This document shows positions 49,776-59,221 of a stretch of 64,000 nucleotides of DNA, piece after piece (the first letter of the stretch is position 1; the number at the start of each line of letters is the position of its first letter). The DNA lies in assembly GCF_013409645.1 (NCBI RefSeq), contig NZ_JACCBG010000001.1:2726001-2790000 (forward strand). The letters are read 5' to 3'. The stretch is from Nocardioides panaciterrulae (GTDB taxonomy: Bacteria > Actinomycetota > Actinomycetes > Propionibacteriales > Nocardioidaceae). A program made the translations under genes and the position numbers. The notes beneath the pieces are model-generated. The model was given only the letters and a program-made list of their open reading frames with translations. It did not search any database and had not been told where the DNA came from.

Positions 49776-52700
49776 TCAGCGCTTGCGCGAGCCCTTCTTC
49801 TTGATCGGCACGTGCTCGACGTGCGCCTCGAGGTGCGCGTCGTCGGCGTTCTCACCGTCCCCGGCCGCGCCGGGTTCGCTCAGCGCGGTGCCGGGCTCCA
49901 CGGCCCCGTGCTCCGGCGGCGCGCCGACGGAGCCGACGCTGCCCGGCCCCGACGGCCCGGAAGCAGCGGACGTCGGAGGCCCGGCCGGACGGGTGGCGCG
50001 GCGGCCGCGGGTGCGGGTCACCACCTTGGGGCGCTCCACCGGGGCGGCCTGCTCCACCGGGGCAGCCTGCTCGACCGGCTCGGTCGCGACCGGGGCCGCG
50101 ACCGGGGCCTCCAGCACGACCGGCTCGGGGGCAGGCAGGTGCTCGGGCTGCCCCGCCGGCCGGCTCGCGGTCCGGCGGGTGCGGGTGCGGGTCACGACCT
50201 GCGGGCGCGCCGGCTCGGCGGCCGGCTGCGGCGAGGCCTCCGCGGCGGGCTGGGCCGGCTCGAGCGCCTCCGGAGTCGCCTCCTCGGCCTGGGCGGCCTG
50301 CGCCGGTGCGGGCGTGGAGGCGGCGGGGGCCTGCCGACCCCTCGACCGGCCGTCACGAGGCTGCCCGTCCCCCGACTGGCCGTCGTGGGGCTGGTTGTCG
50401 TGGGGCTGGTTGTCGTGGGGCTGGCCGTCGCTCGACGCCTCGACCGGCTCCTCGGCGGCACGCTCGGCTGCGTGCTCCTTGGCCATGGCGGCGACGTCCT
50501 TCGGCGAGGGCGCCTTGTGGTCGTGGTCGTGGCCGTCCGAGCTGCGGGCCTGCTCGTTCTCGGCCTCCTGACCCCGGCCACGGCCACCCCGGCTGCGGCG
50601 GCCGCTGCTGCTGCTGCCGCCGCTGCGGCGGGACTCGTCCTCGCCGCGCTTGGGCTCGACCGGCGCGTCCTTCACGACCACGCCGCGGCCGTGGCAGTGC
50701 TCGCAGTTCTCGCTGAAGGCCTCGAGCAGGCCGGTGCCGATCCGCTTGCGCGTCATCTGGACCAGGCCGAGCGAGGTGACCTCGGCGACCTGGTGACGGG
50801 TGCGGTCGCGACCCAGGCACTCGACGAGCCGCCGCAGCACCAGGTCGCGGTTGGACTCCAGGACCATGTCGATGAAGTCGACGACGATGATGCCGCCGAT
50901 GTCGCGCAGCCGCAGCTGCCGGACGATCTCCTCGGCCGCCTCGAGGTTGTTCTTGGTGACGGTCTCCTCGAGGTTGCCCCCGGAGCCGGTGAACTTGCCG
51001 GTGTTGACGTCGACGACCGTCATCGCCTCGGTGCGGTCGATGACCAGGGAGCCACCGGAGGGCAGCCAGACCTTGCGGTCGAGGCCCTTGGCGATCTGCT
51101 CGTCGATCCGGTACGCCGCGAAGACGTCCTTGCCACCCTCGCCGTCGTACCGCTCCAGGCGCTCCTCGAGGTCGGGGGCGACGTGGGTGACATACCCCTG
51201 CACGGTGTCCCACGCGTCGTCGCCCTGGATGACCAGCTTGCCGAAGTCCTCGGTGAACAGGTCGCGGACGACCTTGAGGGTGAGGTCGGGCTCGCCGTAG
51301 AGCAGCTTGGGGGCGCTGCCGGACTTCGCGTTCTTCTCGATGTCCTCCCAGCGCGCCTTGAGCCGCTCGACGTCCCGGGTCAGCTCGTCCTCGCTGGCAC
51401 CCTCGGCGGCGGTGCGCACGATGACACCGGCGCTGTCCGGCACGATCTCCTTCAGCAGCGCCTTGAGCCGGTTGCGCTCGGTGTCGGGGAGCTTGCGGGA
51501 GATGCCGCTCGTGGTGCCGTCCGGCACGTAGACCAGGAACCGTCCGGCGAGGCTGACCTGGCTGGTGAGCCGGGCGCCCTTGTGGCCGATCGGGTCCTTG
51601 GTGACCTGCACCAGCACCGGCTGGCCGGAGGTGAGCACGGACTCGATCTTGCGCGGCTGGCCGTCACGGTGGCCCAGCGCGGACCAGTTCACCTCACCGG
51701 CGTAGAGCACCGCGTTGCGGCCCTTGCCGATGTCGATGAAGGCGGCCTCCATCGAGGGCAGCACGTTCTGCACCCGGCCGAGGTAGACGTTGCCGATCAG
51801 CGAGGTCTGCGACTCGCGGGCCACGTAGTGCTCGACGAGGACCTTGTCCTCGAGCACCGCGATCTGCGTGAGCTCCTCGTGCTGGCGGATGACCATGACC
51901 CGGTCGACGGCCTCGCGGCGCGCCAGGAACTCGGCCTCGCTGACGATCGGGGCCCGGCGTCGGCCGGCCTCGCGACCCTCGCGGCGACGCTGCTTCTTGG
52001 CCTCGAGTCGGGTCGAGCCGGAGACCGCGGTGATCTCGTCCTCCGCCGAGCGCTGGCGGCGGACCCGGGTGACGGTGCTCGACGAGTCGTCGGTCGAGCC
52101 GTCGCCCGAGTCGTCCCCGGAGCGGCGACGGCGCCGGCGGCGGCGGGATGTGCCCTCGCCCGACTCGCCCTCGGCCTCCTTGTCGGAGCCCTCGGAGTCC
52201 TTCGGCTGGGTCGCGCCGGTCTCGCCCTGCTCGTCGTGGTGGTCGTGGTTGTCCTGGCCGGCGTTGTCCCCGTCGCCGGACTTGCGGCGCCGACGGCCCC
52301 CGCGGCGGCGACGACGACGGCCGCCACCCTCGGACTCCTGCTCGCCGGACTGGTCGCCGGACTCCTCGGTGACCCCGGAGGACTCCTCCGCGGTGGCGGT
52401 CCCGGCCTCGTCCTCGTCCTCGGCGGAGGCGGTGGCCTCCTCGACGTCGGGCTGGTGCTGCTCGGGCCGGCCGGCCTTGGCCTTGGGCTGCCTGCCCTCG
52501 GACTGCTTGGCCTCGGCCTGCTTGGCCTCGGACTGCTTGGCCTCGGACTGCTGGCCCCGGCCCCGCTTCGGCTTGGTCTCAGCGGACTCGGGGCCGGCCT
52601 CGATGACGGCGGCTTCGGTCTCGCCGGCTGCGGTCTCGACGCTCTCGTCCTGCGCGGCCTCGGCGGGCTCGACCGGCGGCTTCGTGGTCTTGCGGGCGCG

Positions 52701-53207
52701 TCGCGCGGGCGCCTTCTTCGTGGGCTCGGGAGCCTGGAAGAGCACCATCGGGGCCGCGGCGACGGACGTCGCGGCCTCGGTCTCCTCGGTCTCCTCGGCG
52801 TCCTCGGCCGCAGCGATCAGGACGTCCTGCGCCGGGTCGGTCGGCTCCGCGGGGGCGGCGGCCTTCTTGGCCGCGCTCTTCCGGGTCGTGGTCTTCTTCA
52901 CCGCGGCCTTGCGGGCGGTCTTCTTCGCGGCTGCCTTGGGGGGCTCAGCCTCCGCGCCGGGCACCTGCGCCTCGCCCGCGTCGACGAGCAGGGGGTCGTC
53001 CGTGGCGTCGGGCTGCTCAGCGGGAGCGGTGGCCTTCTTGGCCGCGCTCTTCCTCGTGGTGGTCTTCTTCGCCGGCGCCTTCTTGGCGGCGGCCTTCTTG
53101 GCCGTCGTCTTCTTGGCGGCCTTCTTCGCCGGCGCGGACGTCACCGGGGCGCCGTCGGCGACCTCCGGTTCCGTGGTGGTGCCTGCGGGCTGGAGTTCGT
53201 CGGGCAT
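49776..53207 (-). CDS. Ribonuclease E/G family protein
   Basis: A 1143-residue endoribonuclease of mRNA decay and rRNA processing. The catalytic core is in the middle (about 430-850): S1 domain NVYLGRVQNVLPSMEAAFIDIGKGRNAVLY, 5' sensor, then the DNase I-like segment with VVDVNTGKF and the metal-site region DIGGIIVVDFIDM. The zinc-link is CEHCHGRG. The N-terminal about 400 residues are rich in Lys/Ala repeats (KKAAAKK, TTTRKSAAKK) and Glu. The C-terminal about 250 residues are Pro/Ala-rich with RTRTRRTASR-like arginine patches. Both arms look disordered, as in actinobacterial RNase E. ATG 53207 has GAGGAG 7 nt upstream. Confidence 0.93.
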   Translation of the reverse strand: MPDELQPAGTTTEPEVADGAPVTSAPAKKAAKKTTAKKAAAKKAPAKKTTTRKSAAKKATAPAEQPDATDDPLLVDAGEAQVPGAEAEPPKAAAKKTARKAAVKKTTTRKSAAKKAAAPAEPTDPAQDVLIAAAEDAEETEETEAATSVAAAPMVLFQAPEPTKKAPARRARKTTKPPVEPAEAAQDESVETAAGETEAAVIEAGPESAETKPKRGRGQQSEAKQSEAKQAEAKQSEGRQPKAKAGRPEQHQPDVEEATASAEDEDEAGTATAEESSGVTEESGDQSGEQESEGGGRRRRRRGGRRRRKSGDGDNAGQDNHDHHDEQGETGATQPKDSEGSDKEAEGESGEGTSRRRRRRRRSGDDSGDGSTDDSSSTVTRVRRQRSAEDEITAVSGSTRLEAKKQRRREGREAGRRRAPIVSEAEFLARREAVDRVMVIRQHEELTQIAVLEDKVLVEHYVARESQTSLIGNVYLGRVQNVLPSMEAAFIDIGKGRNAVLYAGEVNWSALGHRDGQPRKIESVLTSGQPVLVQVTKDPIGHKGARLTSQVSLAGRFLVYVPDGTTSGISRKLPDTERNRLKALLKEIVPDSAGVIVRTAAEGASEDELTRDVERLKARWEDIEKNAKSGSAPKLLYGEPDLTLKVVRDLFTEDFGKLVIQGDDAWDTVQGYVTHVAPDLEERLERYDGEGGKDVFAAYRIDEQIAKGLDRKVWLPSGGSLVIDRTEAMTVVDVNTGKFTGSGGNLEETVTKNNLEAAEEIVRQLRLRDIGGIIVVDFIDMVLESNRDLVLRRLVECLGRDRTRHQVAEVTSLGLVQMTRKRIGTGLLEAFSENCEHCHGRGVVVKDAPVEPKRGEDESRRSGGSSSSGRRSRGGRGRGQEAENEQARSSDGHDHDHKAPSPKDVAAMAKEHAAERAAEEPVEASSDGQPHDNQPHDNQPHDGQSGDGQPRDGRSRGRQAPAASTPAPAQAAQAEEATPEALEPAQPAAEASPQPAAEPARPQVVTRTRTRRTASRPAGQPEHLPAPEPVVLEAPVAAPVATEPVEQAAPVEQAAPVERPKVVTRTRGRRATRPAGPPTSAASGPSGPGSVGSVGAPPEHGAVEPGTALSEPGAAGDGENADDAHLEAHVEHVPIKKKGSRKR

Positions 53208-53543
53208 GTACTGCTCCTCGACCCGGCGCCGTGGCACCGGGCGTGTCGGACGCCGTGGACCCGGTCAGGCTGGGCCGACGGCGCAAAGCCTTCGGTGGCG
53301 GCGACACCCTCCGCAGTGCGTCACTGGAAGCACATCGCCCACCTGCCGCGGTCGCCGGGCGCAGTCCTGGGACTGCCAAGGTCCGCTGTCACCGAACCTC
53401 TGCCGCGTCGCGGTCTGGCGAGGACGTGTCCCACTGTGCCGACCCGCGAGCGGGACGGCGAGAACGTCGTCGGATCGACTGGTGCACGGCAAGCCGTACG
53501 TCGTCGACCACGGCGAGTATCGCACACGGCCCCCGATTCGCCC
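53208..53543 (-). other. Long gene-free leader of the RNase E/G gene
   Basis: The 336 bp between the TIGR03936-type gene and the RNase E/G start contain no plausible gene. A long untranslated leader would fit autoregulation known for RNase E in enterobacteria, but I see no conserved element I can name. Confidence 0.4.
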
Positions 53544-54260
53544 CTATACCGACGAGTGCAGCGGGTCGCCGACCGAACCGGTCGTCTCGTCCAGGGGGCC
53601 CTGGGCCAGGCGGGTCAGCAGCGGCGCCCCCCCCACCACCAGCCCGGAGACCCGGGCCAGCCCGGACAGCACGTCGTCGGGGCGTACGGCGGGCACGGCG
53701 TGTCGCAGCACCAGGTCGAGGCGCGCTCCGCGCTCGGACGGCGCCGCCGCGAACGAGACCACCGCGGCCCGGCAGTCGAACTCCCGCAGACCCTTCTTGG
53801 TCATCCGCTCGACCCGCACCGAGTCCGTGGCCAGGAACTGCTCCACCGCGGCGGAGGCATCGGCCAGCGGCGCGGCCACGTCCAGCTCCCAGTGGCTCGC
53901 CTCGAGACGGTCTGCCAGGGAGCCGCCGGAGGCTTCCACGACCTCGAGGATGTCCAGCCCGTCGGGCAGGGCCTCGGCCAGGGCTCCGTGGACCTCGTCG
54001 ACGCTCACGACCTCGGCCAGCCCGATCTCGAGGTACTCCGCCTCGCTCGCGGAGCCGGTCGGCGCCGCTCCGGCGTACGAGATGCGCGGGTGGGGGTTGA
54101 AGCCGGAGGAGTAGGCCATGGGCACCCGGGCCCGGAAGACGGCGCGCTCGAAGGCCCGACTGAAGTCGCGGTGGCTGGTGAAGCGCATGCGGCCACGCTT
54201 GGCGTAGCGGATCCGCAGTCGCTGGACGGGCGGGGCCTGCTGCTCGGGCTGTTGACGCAC
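53544..54260 (-). CDS. TIGR03936/DUF2344 radical-SAM-associated protein
   Basis: A 238-residue protein of the TIGR03936 (DUF2344) family, usually encoded directly after, or fused to, the TIGR03960 B12-binding radical SAM protein. It shows RLRIRYAKRGRMRFTSHRDFSRAFERAVFRARVPMAYSSGFNPHPRISYA and a GSASEAEYLEIGL stretch typical of the family. It starts with GTG 54260. Its expected partner lies at 61017-62987 on the same strand, with 6.7 kb of other genes between. It is upstream of the RNase E/G gene in the usual order. The reaction of the pair is unknown. Confidence 0.88.
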   Translation of the reverse strand: MRQQPEQQAPPVQRLRIRYAKRGRMRFTSHRDFSRAFERAVFRARVPMAYSSGFNPHPRISYAGAAPTGSASEAEYLEIGLAEVVSVDEVHGALAEALPDGLDILEVVEASGGSLADRLEASHWELDVAAPLADASAAVEQFLATDSVRVERMTKKGLREFDCRAAVVSFAAAPSERGARLDLVLRHAVPAVRPDDVLSGLARVSGLVVGGAPLLTRLAQGPLDETTGSVGDPLHSSV

Positions 54261-54326
54261 CGCAGCAGGCTAGAGGGCTTGGCGCGTCAGGGCCTCATCC
54301 GGCGGCGTCGGAAGCCGCGCCGAGCC

Positions 54327-55664
54327 TCATTCTCGTCGGGGTCTCCACCGGATCCACGCCTGTTCGACGCCGTGTCTGGGTGGGGGTCGGAACTCCGGGC
54401 GCCCGTCGGCGGGATCGAGGCGGACCTGCCAGGGGGTGTGGTGGAGGACCCGGTGGTGGTGGCCACACAGCAGCACCAGGTTCGGCAGGGAGGTGGGACC
54501 GCCGTCGGCCCAGTGATGGATGTGGTGGGCCTGGCACATCACCGGTGGCCGGGTGCAGCCGGGGAACGCACAATGCGCGTCGCGGCAGACGAGCGCGGTC
54601 CACAGCGCGGCGGTGACCAGCCGGTTGGCCCGGCCCACGTCCAACACCTGGCCCAGGGTGCCGAGCACGACGGGGATCACGTCGGCGTCGCAGGCCAGCC
54701 GCCGGACCGCGGCGGGTGAGAGGTGCCCACCATCCTCGGTCGTCCCGCCATCTGTCCCGCCGGGGCTCCGTGATCTGAGCTGGGTGCGTAGCGAGTCCAG
54801 GTCGGTGGTGACCGCGAGCCGGGGCCGGGCGCCGTGGCACTCGGGCGGCAGATCGGTGCCCAGCGCGTGCTGGGCGACCTGGACGAGGGCGTCCCACATC
54901 CGGGTGCCGTGGTCACGCGGGTCGGTCTGCACCTGCTCGTCGGGGTGGTCGGGGTCGAGGGCGGGGGCGGGCTTGGTCAGCGGCAGCAGGGCGGCCTTGA
55001 GGATCGCGGCGTCCTCCACGGTCCCGCGGCCCTTCAACCACGCCCCACCCGCACCGTCGTCGGTGATCGAGAGGAACCGGTGCAGGTGGGCGGCGCGTTC
55101 CTCGCGGTCGAGCTTCTGCTGCTGGCGGCGTTCCTCGCCGTCTGGGTCGACCACCGCGGCGATCTTCTTGCCCACCACCGCCAGCGCGGTGGCATCCAAC
55201 CTGGCAGCCTCCGCCAGCAGCACCTGCTCGGCGCGGCAGCGCAGGGCCTCGTCGTGGGGCAGCGCGTCGACGGCGTCGACGATCACCGCCGCCTGCTCCG
55301 GCGACACCTCCCCACGGGTCAGCGCGACGTGGGTCGCGGTCCGCTCGCCCACGAGCACCGGCGCCTGCCGCACCACTCGCCGCCCCGACCGGCGGTGCCG
55401 GCCCGCGGTGTGGGTGAACCAGTCCCCGGTCGACCCCCACGCCAACTCCCGCTTCGCGACACCGCGGGCTTCGACCTCCGTCACGATCGAGGCCTGCACC
55501 GCGGCCAAGTGAGAGCGCAGAACCTCGATCTGCTCGTTCGCCGCCACCAGCTCCTCGCCCGACCGGGCCGCCCACAGCACACCATCGACATCCCCGACCA
55601 GGGCGTTGGCCGCCGCGACCACGCCCGCGGGGCTGGTCGGTGCGAGGGTCGGCGGCTGCTCCAT
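54327..55664 (-). CDS. DUF222 / HNH endonuclease domain protein (13E12-type)
   Basis: A 445-residue protein with an N-terminal DUF222 domain (about residues 15-320) and a C-terminal HNH nuclease domain (CAFPGCTRPPVMCQAHHIHHWADGGPTSLPNLVLLCGHHHRVLHH), with the zinc-type Cys pairs and the HH catalytic core. This is the 13E12 repeat family of actinobacteria, often present in many copies and linked with variable regions. ATG 55664 gives a polar N-terminus of normal family length; an upstream extension in the same frame is not needed. The biological role is unknown. Confidence 0.85.
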   Translation of the reverse strand: MEQPPTLAPTSPAGVVAAANALVGDVDGVLWAARSGEELVAANEQIEVLRSHLAAVQASIVTEVEARGVAKRELAWGSTGDWFTHTAGRHRRSGRRVVRQAPVLVGERTATHVALTRGEVSPEQAAVIVDAVDALPHDEALRCRAEQVLLAEAARLDATALAVVGKKIAAVVDPDGEERRQQQKLDREERAAHLHRFLSITDDGAGGAWLKGRGTVEDAAILKAALLPLTKPAPALDPDHPDEQVQTDPRDHGTRMWDALVQVAQHALGTDLPPECHGARPRLAVTTDLDSLRTQLRSRSPGGTDGGTTEDGGHLSPAAVRRLACDADVIPVVLGTLGQVLDVGRANRLVTAALWTALVCRDAHCAFPGCTRPPVMCQAHHIHHWADGGPTSLPNLVLLCGHHHRVLHHTPWQVRLDPADGRPEFRPPPRHGVEQAWIRWRPRRE

Positions 55665-55859
55665 GAGACGACTCAACCAGCGACCACCGACGGTCAGAGC
55701 CCCTCCGGACGGGTTACCCACAGGCCCTAGATCACGAAACGATAACGGTTGGCTTCCGCAATCGGTTGACACATAGACGCTGACTTCGAGGGCCCGCAGC
55801 ACGGGTTCGCGGCCGGGTGATCGCCCAGGCGGTGGTCGCGGTCGGCTCCCGGGTCGCCT

Positions 55860-56260
55860 ATGTGCACCGCCCGCACCGCGCGGGCCGGCGCCGCCGACCG
55901 GGCGCTCCGCTCAGTCGATGACTGTGACGCCTGCTTCAAGCTCGTGCGGAAGTGGCAGACGAATACCGTCTTGACCTGGATGGTCCGCCACGCGGGGATC
56001 CGCGAGGACCTCGTGACCCGGCGGCCCCGGCACCTGCCGAAGTCGATCGGCGGGCTCGAGGCTGTCGGGTGGGACGACAAGCAGCCGACCTTCCGACCCA
56101 TCCGGCACGCCTGGCGCGTCGAGGTCGCCCACGGCCGCCTTGGCCGTTCCTGCCGGCTGGCGAAGTCGTTCGAGAACACCACCGCCTCAGCCACCGGCTG
56201 GCTCCAAGTCGCCTGCATCGCCACCACGCTGCGCCACCTGCCCCGAGAGCAGACCCACCG
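55860..56260 (+). pseudogene. IS5-type DDE transposase remnant (C-terminal part)
   Basis: The segment HAWRVEVAHGRLGRSCRLAKSFENTTASATGWLQVACIATTLRHL matches the C-terminal end of IS5-family transposases (consensus RRWVVERTFAWLGRxRRLxKDYE). The stretch before it, NTVLTWMVRHAGIREDLVTRRP, resembles the preceding helix. The N-terminal DDE part is missing, no terminal inverted repeats were found, and the frame runs on to 56501 without further similarity. It marks a past insertion in this islet. The rest of 55665-55860 contains only an A/T-richer promoter-like stretch and no gene I can support. Confidence 0.7.
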
Positions 56261-56517
56261 GCGCCCAGCACTGCAGCCTGACCGGTCGACCCCTGACCAA
56301 GCGCGCGGATTGCGGCATTTGAGTGCGACTCGAATCGTGCCCAAAGGTCAGGGTGTTCTTGAACCTGCTTCGCGTTTGTGCGAGCAGCTCGGGCGGCACG
56401 GGACATTCGGCTCTCTTTCCGTCCCCCTCGTCCGCCTAGCGTGGCCGATGCGAGGACGCCCCTGCCCTCGGACCACGCAGACGGCGGCAGGGCGGCCGTA
56501 GGACAAGGAGGGAATCC

Positions 56518-57054
56518 GTGCGTTTCGTAATGAACCTCGCAATCAGCCTGCTCGCCACGATCGCTCTGGTCACGACGGCGGCCGTGGCATCTGCGGAGTC
56601 CGTCGCCGTGCAGGACCCCAAAGGCGACGCACCACGGGCCATTGACGTCACCCGGATCCGCGTGGACAACGCGCAGCACGCCGTACGGATCCATATGCAC
56701 TTCGCAGACCTGCACAGGTCCCGCGTCCGATTGGTCAGGTCGGAGCTGGATGTCGGCAAGCTACTCGGTCGGGGGTACGTGATCGTCTTCAAGCGACGTG
56801 CACACGGCGGGTTCGCCAAGCGGCTGTCGTGGGTGCGGCTCTACGCCGAAGGCGGCACGACACTGCCCCCGTGTGCCCGGTTGAAGCTGACTTGGGCAAA
56901 CGACCGGGCCGACATCCGCCTCCCACGTTCCTGCATGAGCAAACCCCATGACGAACGGGTCCGAGCGAACGTCATGCTTGTGAGCCTCACCCACAAGCGA
57001 GACAGGGTCCCGAACAAGTTCCTGAGCTTCAGTCCGTGGGTGTCACGCGGCTGA
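56518..57054 (+). CDS. Secreted protein of unknown function (178 aa)
   Basis: I do not recognise the family with certainty. The 178-residue protein has a clear signal peptide (MRFVMNLAISLLATIALVTTAAVASA, cleaved about residue 26). A beta-rich domain follows, opening with VQDPKGDAPRAIDVTRIRVDNAQHAVRIHMHFADL, a pattern shared by secreted actinobacterial proteins of DOMON-like appearance. One Cys pair (PPCARLK, PRSCMSK) could form a disulfide. The GTG start has GGAGGG 6 nt upstream. Its GC content is visibly lower than the neighbours, in line with acquisition. Confidence 0.72.
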   Translation: MRFVMNLAISLLATIALVTTAAVASAESVAVQDPKGDAPRAIDVTRIRVDNAQHAVRIHMHFADLHRSRVRLVRSELDVGKLLGRGYVIVFKRRAHGGFAKRLSWVRLYAEGGTTLPPCARLKLTWANDRADIRLPRSCMSKPHDERVRANVMLVSLTHKRDRVPNKFLSFSPWVSRG

Positions 57055-57155
57055 CCGAGTATCCACCGCCGCGTAAGCGATAACCGCTCATCGGCTACAG
57101 ATCCGGTAAGCAGCCGGATTCAGGCCTCGACCCCAAATGGGACACACCTAGTTAG

Positions 57156-57364
57156 CTGGCCACGATCCGGTCCGCAATCAAGGACCGCTCCCAACTACTG
57201 CGCAACACCGTGCGGACCAGCCGGCTGCGGGACCTGACGCCTGCACCGCCGCGGTCGGGGCCAGGTCGACGACCACGCCCGCCGCATCCGCGACTACCTC
57301 GAAAGCCCACCAGGGCCCCCCGGTCCAGTGGGTCGGCATCACCGCCGGCGCGCACCTGCACTGA
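57156..57364 (+). pseudogene. Decayed coding fragment, frameshifted
   Basis: Three short stretches in different frames read like one protein: ATIRSAIKDRSQLLRNTVRTSRLRDL, then GQVDDHARRIRDYLES, then PVQWVGITAGAHLH before a TGA. At least two frameshifts separate them. I do not recognise the family. The rest of 57055-57394 holds nothing I can support. Confidence 0.4.
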
Positions 57365-57394
57365 CTGCCCGGGCCGTCCCGGCGCGGGGGCGAG

Positions 57395-57718
57395 CTACCA
57401 GCCGAACAGCAGGGTCAGCACCGGACGGGTCAGCACGACCGCCAGCGGCGCGCCCACGACGACCCCCGCTCCGGACCAGCGCCGCCCGAACCTCCTCAGC
57501 AGGACGACCCCGACCGCCACGGAGACCACGAACGCGATCGTGACCGGCGTCAGAAACACCAGCTCCCCGTCGATCGACGGCGCCCAGAGCCAGGCGACGA
57601 CGGCGACCGCCAGGTTCACCGACACGCTGGCCGCCGCGCCCGCGCACAGACGACCGGCTGGCGAGACGCTCCATCGTGCAGGCGAGCGGGGGCCAGCCAA
57701 GGGTGTCGTTCCATTCAT
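57395..57718 (-). CDS. Small hypothetical membrane protein (107 aa)
   Basis: Unrecognised. From ATG 57718 (MNGTTPLAGPRSPARWSV) the frame codes for 107 residues with three hydrophobic segments: LCAGAAASVSVNLAVAVVAWLWA, LVFLTPVTIAFVVSVAVGVVLL and GAGVVVGAPLAVVLTRPVLTLLFGW. The frame is open farther upstream, but that part is polar and lacks a ribosome site. No partner gene is evident. It lies in the variable islet. Confidence 0.55.
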   Translation of the reverse strand: MNGTTPLAGPRSPARWSVSPAGRLCAGAAASVSVNLAVAVVAWLWAPSIDGELVFLTPVTIAFVVSVAVGVVLLRRFGRRWSGAGVVVGAPLAVVLTRPVLTLLFGW

Positions 57719-57931
57719 GAATCCATGGTGCCGCACGAGACGCCGCTTGAAGCGCCCTTCGAGTCGGTGCGGCACACCGGCAGGATCGGCCCCACCTGCC
57801 ACGCTCAACACGACCGTGTGCACCTTGACCGAACCCTTTGTATCAACCGAAGGCGGGAGCCCTGACGGTTTCGAGCACCTCATCGGGATGGCGCTGAGGG
57901 ACGGCGCTGAGGGGGGCCTGCTCGCCCGTGC

Positions 57932-59146
57932 TCACCTCTCCTGGAGCGCGGCGATACGCGCACGAGCCGCCTTCATGGCCGGGGACGGGTAGACCGTGTT
58001 GACGACCGTGCCGCCGAGCCACGACGTCAGCCGCTCGGCCTCGACGGCGAGGGCCTCCCGGCCGGCGGCCGGCAGCTCCTCGAGCAGGTCCACGTGCACG
58101 ACACCGTCCGGGTCCTGCACCCAGCAGCCGACGACCCGGCCGGCCCACCAGGCGGTGGTCCCGGCGTTGCCGTTGCTGTCGAAGACGGCCGCGCCGTGGG
58201 GGCCGAGGAAGAACGCGCGGTCCTTCCAGCCCATCACTGTCGGGTCGAGGACCGGCAGCAGGGCTGCCCACGGTTCCGGGCCGAGATCGTCAGCCGGCTC
58301 GGCGGCCACGTCGTCCGGAAGCACGAACCCGGTCGAGCCGTCCTCGAGGGCCACCTCCACGGCTCCCACGGCCGTCAGCGCGGCCCGGACCGCGGTGGCC
58401 GTGCCACCGAGCCACCACTGCAGGTCGGCGGCCGTGCCGGGACCGAACCCGGCCAACCAGCGCGCCACGAGCTCGGCGTACCCCTCGTCCGCCTTCAGGG
58501 CCGCGGGCACCTCCCCCAGCCACGTGTCCATCCGGGTCCACCGGGGGCGGGACGTGCGCCAGTGCCCGTCGTTGCGGCCACGCACGAGCGCACCCTCCAC
58601 GCCGAGCTGGGTGAGCACCCGCGGCGCGACGGGCACGTTCGCGCCGTAGGACTTGCCGGGGGCCAGGTCCAGCCGCCCTGCCAGCTCGGGGACCTCCTCC
58701 CGCAGCTGCTGCGCGGAGAGCTCCTGCCCACCGGAGAGCCGCTCCAGCACCGCCGCCCGGGCGGCCTGGAGCCAGGCCGCGCCGTCCGTCGCGATGCCGG
58801 CCCCCTCGACCTCCTTCACCAGCCGCGCGGCCAGCTGGGTCGCGACCCGGGCCGAGGCGCTCCCCCACGCCGCCGGCAGCAGCTCCCGGGGGAACACGAA
58901 CAGGGTGCGGCGCATCGCCAGCTGCTTGACCAGCGCCCGGTCGTCGTACAACGCGGCCTCGACGTCGGCGACCGCCAGCCCGTCGATCCGCGCGTGCAGC
59001 GCGAGGTGGACGCTGGCCAACTCCGTCGCGTGCAGCACCGTCATCGCCCGGGTCACCGCGACCGGGTCGGGCAGCCGGTGCCCGGGCGCCAGGCCGTGCC
59101 TGCGGGCCAGGCGCACCCGCCGCTCCGCGTCCCCTAGCTCCCGCAT
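57932..59146 (-). CDS. Winged-helix DNA-binding domain protein (HTH_42/AlkZ-like superfamily)
   Basis: A 404-residue protein resembling the HTH_42 winged-helix superfamily, which includes the DNA glycosylases AlkZ and YcaQ. The pattern is tandem winged-helix domains plus a C-terminal beta barrel (VFDSNGNAGTTAWWAGRVVGCWVQDPDGVVHVDLL is characteristic). I do not see the catalytic Gln-x-Gln or Gln-x-Asp pair near the N-terminus, where the sequence reads ATELASVHLALHARIDG. It may thus lack glycosylase activity. ATG 59146 is preferred because GGAGG sits 8 nt before it; ATG 59161 is the alternative. Confidence 0.75.
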   Translation of the reverse strand: MRELGDAERRVRLARRHGLAPGHRLPDPVAVTRAMTVLHATELASVHLALHARIDGLAVADVEAALYDDRALVKQLAMRRTLFVFPRELLPAAWGSASARVATQLAARLVKEVEGAGIATDGAAWLQAARAAVLERLSGGQELSAQQLREEVPELAGRLDLAPGKSYGANVPVAPRVLTQLGVEGALVRGRNDGHWRTSRPRWTRMDTWLGEVPAALKADEGYAELVARWLAGFGPGTAADLQWWLGGTATAVRAALTAVGAVEVALEDGSTGFVLPDDVAAEPADDLGPEPWAALLPVLDPTVMGWKDRAFFLGPHGAAVFDSNGNAGTTAWWAGRVVGCWVQDPDGVVHVDLLEELPAAGREALAVEAERLTSWLGGTVVNTVYPSPAMKAARARIAALQER

Positions 59147-59221
59147 GCCACCATCCTCCACGACGCCGCCGACAGGCGGACCGCCGCCGCGGGCGCCCGG
59201 ACCGGCTGGGAGAATCAGGCA

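Noticed and set aside
49593..54719. Very long plus-strand frame over the RNase E/G region
   Set aside because: It is the antisense shadow of the RNase E/G and neighbouring genes; its Leu/Gly/Val-rich repeats mirror the Lys/Ala and Glu repeats of the real gene.
57210..57992. 260-residue plus-strand protein
   Set aside because: It spans the decayed fragment and the antisense of the small membrane protein, with no consistent domain, and is Pro/Arg/Thr-rich throughout.
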